From Deltaproteobacteria bacterium (GTDB taxonomy: Bacteria > Desulfobacterota_B > Binatia > UBA9968), in NCBI GenBank assembly GCA_030620935.1, contig JAUXIP010000032.1:1-11603 (forward strand): a DNA stretch of 11,603 bases, in the 5' to 3' direction. Shown here piece after piece: positions 6,151 to 11,603 of the stretch (positions are counted from its first letter, which is position 1; each line of letters begins with the position of its first letter). The position numbers were made by a program, and so were the translations under genes. The notes beneath the pieces were generated by a model that ran no database searches, was not told where the DNA came from, and saw nothing but the letters and a program-made list of their open reading frames with translations.

Positions 6151-7335
6151 TCACGCAGCAAAACCCCCTTTGGGAACATGGAGAGGAGCCGAGCCGGCCT
6201 TCTGCGCCTTGAGCGAATCGTCGAGCCGCGTATCGATGATCGGATGGTCCGGGTCCCGGATGACGTTCATAGGATCGATTCCGCGCTGCACTTTCTCGAT
6301 CTCCGCCTCGAGCATCTCCCGCAACATCACCACGCCCCGGTCGGAAGCGGTGAGCCGCTCCTGCGTTCTGTCGGCAATCGGACCTTGAGTTTCCCAAGCC
6401 ATAAAATCCTGGCCGTCCACATCATCCATGCGAAACCGGGCGATAGGATGCAGCGCATCCGGCGGGCTTTTGAAGGGCGGCTTGTATTCCACGGGAACCG
6501 CATCGTCGCTCTCGTCCACCAAGCTGCCGTCGTCGGTGGGGACGAAGTGGAGGTAGCAGATCCAGGTGTGCGAGTCGTCGATGGGCACGCGGATTTGAGT
6601 GCGATTGGACTGCCGGAGCAGGTTGGGAAAGATCACGGGATGCTCCTCGACCTCTCCATCCGTAAAGACCCTTCTCTTCATGATGCCGTAAGGAACTTTG
6701 TAGAATTCGAACTTTTCCAGATCGTCGATGGACCCACGGGTCGTCCCGCGCACCGTCAGGCCGCGGGTGATCAACTCTTGATGGAGAATATGCAGGTGAG
6801 TGGTGTCTACGGAATTTTCCATCGCCTGCAGCCAATTGCAATCCAGGCGTGGAAGTACGCGGATCCAATGACGACCGTCCCTTCGCGCCCAAACATCGTA
6901 TTTCGGAATCACCGGCGCCGGCGGAGGCCCCATGTAGGTCCAATAAAGCCCGCCAAGCTTTTGGACCGGGTACGCCTTGTGCTTCACCGTCAACCGAAAC
7001 TTGCTCTCCTCGGGCTCGGGCGGCGTCTCGAGGACATTGCCTTCCACGTCATAGAGCCAGCCGTGATAGGCGCAGGAGATCCCTTTCTCCTCGACCCTAC
7101 CGTACGAAAGCGAGGCCCCCCGGTGGGCGCAACGATCCGCGATCAGACCCACTCGGTTCTTCTTGTCGCGGAACAGCACCAGGTCTTCGCCCAGGATCCT
7201 GACGAACTTGACCGGATTTTTGTCCGACAGCTCCCGCACGATACCGACCGGGTGCCAGTAACGGCGCAAAAGCTCGCCCGCCGGTGTCCCGGGACCGACG
7301 CGGGTCAGCCTCTCATTTTCTTCTTTCGTAAGCAT
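6151..7335 (-). CDS. Rieske oxygenase alpha subunit, phthalate 4,5-dioxygenase type (second copy)
   Basis: A complete 394-residue oxygenase component. The N-terminal Rieske domain binds a [2Fe-2S] cluster through C69, H71, C88 and H91 (CAHR...CAYHGW). The catalytic domain has the mononuclear iron motif D177-x2-H180-x4-H185 (NSVDTTHLHILH), with D310 in the QDFMAWE segment as the likely third ligand. The MLTKEENE...VGPGTPAGELLRRYW start is typical of the phthalate 4,5-dioxygenase/vanillate demethylase branch, whose members work as one subunit type and take electrons from a separate reductase. Reactions in this branch include ring dihydroxylation and O- or N-demethylation, so the substrate is open. 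GGGAG 8 nt before the ATG supports the start. It lies between a two-domain cupin and an amidohydrolase. No reductase gene is in the window. Confidence 0.92.
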   Translation of the reverse strand: MLTKEENERLTRVGPGTPAGELLRRYWHPVGIVRELSDKNPVKFVRILGEDLVLFRDKKNRVGLIADRCAHRGASLSYGRVEEKGISCAYHGWLYDVEGNVLETPPEPEESKFRLTVKHKAYPVQKLGGLYWTYMGPPPAPVIPKYDVWARRDGRHWIRVLPRLDCNWLQAMENSVDTTHLHILHQELITRGLTVRGTTRGSIDDLEKFEFYKVPYGIMKRRVFTDGEVEEHPVIFPNLLRQSNRTQIRVPIDDSHTWICYLHFVPTDDGSLVDESDDAVPVEYKPPFKSPPDALHPIARFRMDDVDGQDFMAWETQGPIADRTQERLTASDRGVVMLREMLEAEIEKVQRGIDPMNVIRDPDHPIIDTRLDDSLKAQKAGSAPLHVPKGGFAA

Positions 7336-7359
7336 CAGCCGTTCTCCCTCGAGAGTACT

Positions 7360-7391
7360 GAACTTTTGATCCCTTGAACCTTTGAACTATT
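7360..7391. repeat. Four degenerate 8-bp tandem units
   Basis: In the 61-bp gap between the cupin and Rieske genes four consecutive 8-nt blocks read GAACTTTT, GATCCCTT, then GAACCTTT and GAACTATT. They are degenerate copies of one unit in perfect phase. The composition (GAAC core) recalls the 7-nt units at 10848-10917 and may be the same class of gap-filling repeat. Confidence 0.45.
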
Positions 7392-7396
7392 TTTGC

Positions 7397-8521
7397 TTAT
7401 CCCGCCCTAGCCGCATTCTTTTGCGTGCACAATGGATGATACGTCCCCATCTGGCACCCAGCACCGACTTTTTTCATCGCCGCTTCAAACTCTTGGTGGA
7501 CCGCTGCATCCTCATCTTCAAACTCAATCTGCCCTCCGCCCTGCTTCACGCTGGTGTAGGTCGATCCCTCCCCCTCCGTGATTCGAAAGAAACGAAAACG
7601 CCAGTTGTTCCAGCGCAGCGCTAGGTACCTTGCCGGCTCGGCACCGGAATTGAAATGCTGATGGAACCACCGGTTCGGTGGGACCACCACACTGCCCGGT
7701 TTCCAGTCCACGCGGCGGCGCTCTTCACCCTCGGGCCACAAGACCGAATAGCCCTGTCCGCTCAAAATGATCACATGCGCGCCGGGGCCATGGCGGTGGG
7801 CTTTCTTATAGGTCCCGACGGGGAACTCGGAGATGTGCGCGCACATCGTTTGGCGGGCGAGGTCGAATTTCATGTTCGTGCTGCCCTTCCCTCTCTCGCT
7901 GTAGTCCGCCAGCTTGATCGTGAGCGTGTCGGGGACAAAATTCGTCGACATGAAAAAGCGTCCGAAGATCTCGCCTTTTCCGCTGAAATAACCCTCGGTG
8001 CCGGGATCGAAGCGATCCAGAAAGGGGAAGTCATTGTCGAAAATAAAATCCTGATTATGGAAGAGATTCATCATGAAGCAGCTATTGGTCACCGCAAAAT
8101 AGCGCGCGGTCTCGCTGCCGCTGGCATTGAAGTGTTGGTAAGCCGCGTTCAGCGGAATGGCGAAGAGGCTCCCCGGACCCCACTCGAAAGTGTGTTTCTT
8201 TCCCTCCTTTTGCCAGACCGTCGTCGCACCGTGCCCTTTGGTGATATAGACCATCTCTTCATAGAGATGTTTCTGCGGTTTCAGCTTTCCCCGCGGGGGG
8301 ATTTCACAAATATAGGCGTCGTTGACACCGCCGGTGCCGTCGAGAACCACGAACGATGCAGGCCCGCCTTTCAAATCCCACGGAGCTAGTTCGACCGTGT
8401 TGACGTCTTCAACAAAAAATCCCTGGACGACCGGGATCTTCTGCGCCGCCTGCCAATGTTCATAGGCATCGTACCGCTCGGGCACTATATCTTTGGCTTT
8501 GGGATCGCTTTTCTCCGCCAT
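7397..8521 (-). CDS. Two-domain cupin protein
   Basis: A 374-residue bicupin. In the N-terminal cupin (about 55-150) the first motif keeps H85, E89 and G96, but the usual first histidine is Q83; the second motif gives P123 and H130. In the C-terminal cupin (about 220-310) the first motif has H242 and H244, with H249 near the place of the usual glutamate, and the second motif has H289 and N291 (WFHQHFN). Bicupins bind Fe, Mn or Ni and include ring-cleaving dioxygenases such as gentisate 1,2-dioxygenase, as well as oxalate decarboxylase and isomerases. Proteins of this general look are sometimes labelled ethanolamine ammonia-lyase activating protein, without support here. AGGAGG 9 nt upstream fixes the start. 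It lies between the two Rieske genes, 30 bp after one, so an oxidative step on their product is plausible but unproven. Confidence 0.82.
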   Translation of the reverse strand: MAEKSDPKAKDIVPERYDAYEHWQAAQKIPVVQGFFVEDVNTVELAPWDLKGGPASFVVLDGTGGVNDAYICEIPPRGKLKPQKHLYEEMVYITKGHGATTVWQKEGKKHTFEWGPGSLFAIPLNAAYQHFNASGSETARYFAVTNSCFMMNLFHNQDFIFDNDFPFLDRFDPGTEGYFSGKGEIFGRFFMSTNFVPDTLTIKLADYSERGKGSTNMKFDLARQTMCAHISEFPVGTYKKAHRHGPGAHVIILSGQGYSVLWPEGEERRRVDWKPGSVVVPPNRWFHQHFNSGAEPARYLALRWNNWRFRFFRITEGEGSTYTSVKQGGGQIEFEDEDAAVHQEFEAAMKKVGAGCQMGTYHPLCTQKNAARAG

Positions 8522-8551
8522 GAATTCTTTCCTCCTCGGTCTATTTAAATT

Positions 8552-9718
8552 TTACGCCACTCTCTGCTCGTCGGATCTCCGAAGGCCGATCCTCTCGTTG
8601 ATCACGTCGAACTCGATGATGCGGTTTTTTTTCGGATCACGGACCAACCCTAAGGGGGAGCCGCCCTTTTGAACGATCTCGACTTGTTCCCGTAAAAGTT
8701 TTCTGAACGCGATAATTCCCTCGTCGCCGACGCCCAGGTGCTCCCGCGTCCGATTGGTCACGGCCCCTTGAGACTCCCAGGCCATGGCGTCTTGGACCAA
8801 GACTTGCTCCAAGCGATATTGACCTTGCTCATCCCTCAAGGGGAAATATTCAAACGGCGCATTTTGGTCTGCCGGCGAGCGTACCGCATCCAAAGGCTCG
8901 AAATAGACGACGTACACCTGCGTGTGGCCGTCGTCCACGGGGACACGGATCTGAACGTTGTGCCGGATCTTACCTTCTGCTTTCGTCTTTAAAACATGCC
9001 TGAGGGTATTCGGGAAAATGAGCGGGTGCTGGTCGACTTGTGGCTTGTCCCCGGATTTTTTCGCCGGAGTCGTGCGTCGCTTCATGACCCCATACTCAAA
9101 AGGAATGAATTCATGTTTTTCCTCGTACCTTCCCACAGCCTCAGCCAAGTGCGCGGACGCACCGTGCAGCCAATAGAGGTGAGACGGATCGACGGAATTT
9201 TCCATCGGCTGGAGCCAGTTGCATTGGAGAATCGATTGAACTTCGATCCAGCGCTTGCCGTTCTCCCACGCCAGCACGTCCCAGCGCGGCAACAACGGTC
9301 GCGGTTCAGGTCCCATATAGCCGAACAACAGCCCGCCGAGTTTCTCCACGGGATAGGCCGTGTGCTTGATTCGATCCTTGAACGTGCTTCCTGCCGGCTC
9401 GGCCGGCTGCTCCAAACATCTCCCCCCGATATCGAACTTCCATCCGTGGTACGGACACCGAATCCCTTCCTCATCTACGCGGCCGAAAGCCAACGACGCC
9501 GACCGATGCGGACAGCGCTCACGCACCAGGCCATACCTCCCACCCTTGTCCCGAAACACCACCAACTCCTCTCCAAGGATTTTCACTGCCTTGATCGGAT
9601 TCTCCTCCGTCAGCTCGCCTGCCGCCGCCACCGCCTGCCAGTAGCAGCGCAAAAGCTCCCCTGCCGGCGTCCCCGGCCCGACTCGGGTCAACATCTCATT
9701 TTCTTCTCTGGTCAGCAT
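8552..9718 (-). CDS. Rieske oxygenase alpha subunit, phthalate 4,5-dioxygenase type (first copy)
   Basis: A complete 388-residue paralogue of the protein at 6151-7335, with every key residue at the same number: C69, H71, C88 and H91 for the Rieske cluster, D177-x2-H180-x4-H185 for the catalytic iron, and D310 in QDAMAWE. Both active sites therefore look intact, so neither copy is an obvious non-catalytic partner. Differences lie in the middle: an insert around 186-200 and a Lys-rich stretch at 219-225, in the region that shapes the substrate pocket in this family, which suggests a different substrate or a successive step. The start matches its paralogue, but the ribosome binding site is poor (AGG, close to the ATG). 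A weak promoter could lie in the 132-bp gap upstream, where TTGACT (9825-9820) is followed after 17 bp by AAATAT; this is only a suggestion. Confidence 0.92.
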   Translation of the reverse strand: MLTREENEMLTRVGPGTPAGELLRCYWQAVAAAGELTEENPIKAVKILGEELVVFRDKGGRYGLVRERCPHRSASLAFGRVDEEGIRCPYHGWKFDIGGRCLEQPAEPAGSTFKDRIKHTAYPVEKLGGLLFGYMGPEPRPLLPRWDVLAWENGKRWIEVQSILQCNWLQPMENSVDPSHLYWLHGASAHLAEAVGRYEEKHEFIPFEYGVMKRRTTPAKKSGDKPQVDQHPLIFPNTLRHVLKTKAEGKIRHNVQIRVPVDDGHTQVYVVYFEPLDAVRSPADQNAPFEYFPLRDEQGQYRLEQVLVQDAMAWESQGAVTNRTREHLGVGDEGIIAFRKLLREQVEIVQKGGSPLGLVRDPKKNRIIEFDVINERIGLRRSDEQRVA

Positions 9719-9850
9719 GGCACCTAAGCTCTACAAATTTGGAACTTTATAGCCTTGATCCGAGAAAAACCTAACCATGATTGATCACCAGGCAGCATAT
9801 TTTCTCACGGGAACATCAAAGTCAACCACTCTCCTTGCACCATCCCTAAG

Positions 9851-10819
9851 CTACGCAGGCGCCCGATCTTCCTGGTAGAGTGCATCGATAAAACCTGAGT
9901 TGTCCAGCTCTCGCAGATAATGGAGGTTCCAAAGGGCCAATGGACTCAACTCTTTGGCCTCGGGCACCTTCATGCAACAGAGCCGATAGGCATTGGTCAC
10001 CGCTTGATGATCCGGATACGGCTTGGCGAGAAATTTGGCGACGCTGTTGTAGCTCGCGCGGCCCGCCTCCGGCACCCTCCGCCGCAGCCCTTCGACTATT
10101 TTCTCGGTCCCGGCGCGAAACGTGCGGGCATAGTGAATACCCAACACCTGCGCCTTCACCAGCCGCTCGCCCAGACGATCGTATTTTTTTAACGTATCGA
10201 GAGTCGTCGTCAGCGTCGGCCCGTTCACCATCGGCAATCTTCCCAGCGGAAGAACGGAAAATCCGGCCTGCTCGTATTTTTCGGTGTTGCCCGTGACCAA
10301 AATCGCGTCTGCTTCGCCGATCTTCAGCGTCTCGAACTGAGCCGGGCGAAATGCTTCAGACATGCTGTCGGCGATCTCGATCCACGTGACGTCGCTCAGT
10401 TCCAGCCCCGCCTGCAACACGTAGAGCATGTGGTTTCCCCGAATATGGTTGTACCCTCCCCCCTTGTCCGTGACCGTTGTGTCGGCGATCCGCTTTCCTC
10501 TAAGTTCCGAGGCGGAGCGCAGAGGTTCACGGGAAATCAGCCGGTCGTTGACGCTATTGCTGGGCGAGCTGAGCGAAACGATCGGTCGCCCGCGAGCCAC
10601 CAATGCGTAGGGAGAGATATGATTCCCCGAAACAAAGTCGATCGTACCGTCGAACAACGCCGCCTCGGCGTTCTCCGAACTGTCACAGTACTCAAACCGA
10701 ACCTTGATCCCCAACCGCTCCCAAATCCCGGCTTGCTCCATCACCTCCCACAGTGGCAAATGCGTATGCGACCGGTAAAACCCACGGAGCTCGATGGGAT
10801 CGTAGTTCGCTTCCGGCAT
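9851..10819 (-). CDS. NMT1/THI5-like substrate-binding-fold protein without signal peptide
   Basis: A 322-residue protein resembling the NMT1/SsuA/THI5 type of periplasmic binding protein: an N-terminal strand then PLWEVMEQAGIWERLGIKVRFEY (22-44), a DGTIDFVSGNHISPY segment (58-71) that would form the ligand cleft, and ASELRGKRIADTTV (103-116) before the second lobe. Transporter versions carry a lipoprotein or Sec signal; here the N-terminus (MPEANYDPIELRG) is hydrophilic, and AGGAG 9 nt before the ATG supports this short start, so the protein should stay in the cytoplasm. The same fold is used by soluble enzymes, including 4,5-dihydroxyphthalate decarboxylase of the phthalate pathway, which makes an enzymatic role attractive beside phthalate-dioxygenase-like genes. 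A sensor or ligand carrier is the alternative. No permease gene is nearby. Confidence 0.75.
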   Translation of the reverse strand: MPEANYDPIELRGFYRSHTHLPLWEVMEQAGIWERLGIKVRFEYCDSSENAEAALFDGTIDFVSGNHISPYALVARGRPIVSLSSPSNSVNDRLISREPLRSASELRGKRIADTTVTDKGGGYNHIRGNHMLYVLQAGLELSDVTWIEIADSMSEAFRPAQFETLKIGEADAILVTGNTEKYEQAGFSVLPLGRLPMVNGPTLTTTLDTLKKYDRLGERLVKAQVLGIHYARTFRAGTEKIVEGLRRRVPEAGRASYNSVAKFLAKPYPDHQAVTNAYRLCCMKVPEAKELSPLALWNLHYLRELDNSGFIDALYQEDRAPA

Positions 10820-10847
10820 CAGTTCATTCTCCTTCCACGCCAGGACG

Positions 10848-10917
10848 AGTTTCTAGTTCCTTGTTTCTGATTTTTAGTTCTCTAAGAACTCGAAACTAAA
10901 AACTAGAAACTCCAAAC
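10848..10917. repeat. Heptamer-phased inverted repeat, ten 7-bp units
   Basis: In the 121-bp gap upstream of the NMT1-like gene, 70 bp divide into ten 7-nt blocks with no slip. The first five are variants of AGTTTCT and the last five are variants of TAGAAAC, the reverse complement in rotated form. The two halves meet at AGTTCT-CTA-AGAACT (10876-10890), a perfect 6-bp stem with a 3-nt loop, and the outermost bases GAGTTTCTAG and CTAGAAACTC also pair. The transcript could fold into a long imperfect hairpin. It has no coding potential and no good promoter within it. Confidence 0.6.
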
Positions 10918-10940
10918 GTAGATGAGCCTTTTCCACCAGG

Positions 10941-11603
10941 CTATGAAGTCTGTCTTTGAATGAGCGGCGTAATATCCATCCGGACTCGGACCTTCTCGGG
11001 CTCAGTCACCAGACGATAGTCCGACTCCGACAGGCCCTCCATCTTATACCACTGCACCATTCTTTGCGGCAGTTTGGCAATAACGTAACCGTCTTGCTTT
11101 TCGTACTGACAATTCATTCTTAACAAACAGGCCTTGTTCCACTCGTCTCTCAGCACCGGGGAAATACCCAAGGTGCTCCGATCCATAGCATAGACGTAAA
11201 GGTGCCGGCCGATCCCTTTGGCAGAGATTTCTTCAGCCGGGATTTTCACGTCGACATTCGACGGAACATTCGGCATATGGGCGACCCTGCGGCCGCCCGT
11301 AGACTCTGTTCTCATGGTCAAAAAGAGGACGTCTTCCTGGGTCGTGTTGGTAAACCCGTAGTGAACTCCCGCCGGAATCATGACCCCCTGGTTGGGTCTA
11401 AGGACATATTTCCCGGAAAGCCCCTCCACGGTAAGCTCGCCCTTAAGGATAAAAAGGATCTGATCCGAATCAGGATGCTGGTGGATGTGAGTCTCGCCTC
11501 CGCGAGGCCTGGTTTGAAACAGGGCGATGAAGCTGTTGGGCGACCTCGCCATATCCACCCGCCCGCTGAGATGGTCTCTTTTGCCGATGGCCTCGCCTAC
11601 ATC
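10941..11603 (-). CDS. Cupin domain protein, 5' end cut by window edge
   Basis: The frame runs open from the right edge (11603) to TGA... at 10941, giving 220 visible residues. A GTG at 11558 and an ATG at 11552 exist inside, but the 15 residues before the GTG (ending GKRDHLSGR) continue smoothly and have no ribosome binding site behind them, so the true start is probably outside. The cupin motif is G-x5-H41-x-H43-x4-Q48-x6-G, with glutamine at the usual glutamate, followed by PAGVHYGFTN with H81. About 110 residues after the cupin (EISAKGIGRHLYVYAMDRS onward) are not recognised and may form a helical cap or a degenerate second cupin. It heads the visible part of the minus-strand block, 121 bp from the NMT1-like gene. 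It may be a metal-dependent dioxygenase, isomerase or binding protein; no reaction can be assigned. Confidence 0.8.
   Translation of the reverse strand, partial: DVGEAIGKRDHLSGRVDMARSPNSFIALFQTRPRGGETHIHQHPDSDQILFILKGELTVEGLSGKYVLRPNQGVMIPAGVHYGFTNTTQEDVLFLTMRTESTGGRRVAHMPNVPSNVDVKIPAEEISAKGIGRHLYVYAMDRSTLGISPVLRDEWNKACLLRMNCQYEKQDGYVIAKLPQRMVQWYKMEGLSESDYRLVTEPEKVRVRMDITPLIQRQTS

Noticed and set aside
5133..6179. Longer start for the upstream amidohydrolase at 6179
   Set aside because: It would overlap the Rieske gene and add 22 residues before the conserved MIIDCHTH start; a strong ribosome binding site lies directly before the ATG at 6113.
6142..7377. A 411-residue plus-strand open frame antisense to the Rieske gene
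   Set aside because: It mirrors a gene with strong family motifs, is rich in Arg, His and Pro, has no recognisable domain, and similar antisense frames lie opposite the other catabolic genes. It is a by-product of codon bias.
8996..9727. A 243-residue plus-strand open frame opposite the other Rieske gene
   Set aside because: Same situation: antisense to a gene with complete catalytic motifs, low-complexity composition, no ribosome binding site of note.
10941..11558. GTG at 11558 as the true start of the edge cupin
   Set aside because: The reading frame continues open to the window edge with protein-like residues, and no ribosome binding site precedes the GTG, so the gene is treated as 5' truncated.

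Overview
The window looks like a chromosomal segment of an uncultivated or poorly characterised soil or sediment bacterium. It is moderately GC-rich (by eye, mid-50s percent), uses clear purine-rich Shine-Dalgarno sequences, and carries tightly packed catabolic genes. Phased 7-8 bp repeats lie in several gaps between genes; I have an impression of such gaps in deltaproteobacterial or candidate-phylum soil genomes, but nothing here fixes the taxonomy. No rRNA, tRNA, CRISPR array, transposase or integrase was seen.

Layout. Right to left on the minus strand, about 11603 to 3978, is one catabolic block: a cupin protein cut by the right edge; a cytoplasmic NMT1/THI5-like binding-fold protein; a Rieske oxygenase alpha subunit of the phthalate 4,5-dioxygenase type; a two-domain cupin; a second, paralogous Rieske alpha subunit; a LigJ/ACMSD-type amidohydrolase; a 45-codon remnant of an ABC transporter ATPase; and a second, clearly LigJ-like amidohydrolase. 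Next come a 486-bp stretch without a convincing gene but with strong inverted repeats (3492-3977), a lone plus-strand gene for an Asp-box (BNR) beta-propeller (2451-3491), and a 247-bp divergent intergenic region. The left end is a second minus-strand operon: a heme-oxygenase-fold TenA/PqqC-like protein whose stop codon abuts the start of a class II aldolase/adducin-fold protein, followed by a second class II aldolase cut by the left edge.

How the genes may work together (inference). Phthalate-dioxygenase-type oxygenases, class II aldolase-fold enzymes (the fold of 3,4-dihydroxyphthalate decarboxylase), LigJ-type hydratase or ACMSD-type decarboxylase homologues and cupins all belong to aerobic breakdown of aromatic carboxylic acids: ring hydroxylation, decarboxylation, ring opening, then hydration and aldol cleavage. 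The whole reads as an aromatic or hydroxy-acid degradation island whose substrate cannot be named from sequence. No reductase, ferredoxin or recognisable ring-cleavage enzyme is in the window.

Less ordinary points: the decayed ABC ATPase between the two amidohydrolases; gaps built from 7-nt units, one of them in inverted halves; a 10+11-bp interrupted inverted repeat in the gene-free stretch; a candidate operator palindrome before the TenA-like gene; and a TenA-like protein with an H-x3-D-x2-H motif suggesting a diiron oxygenase.
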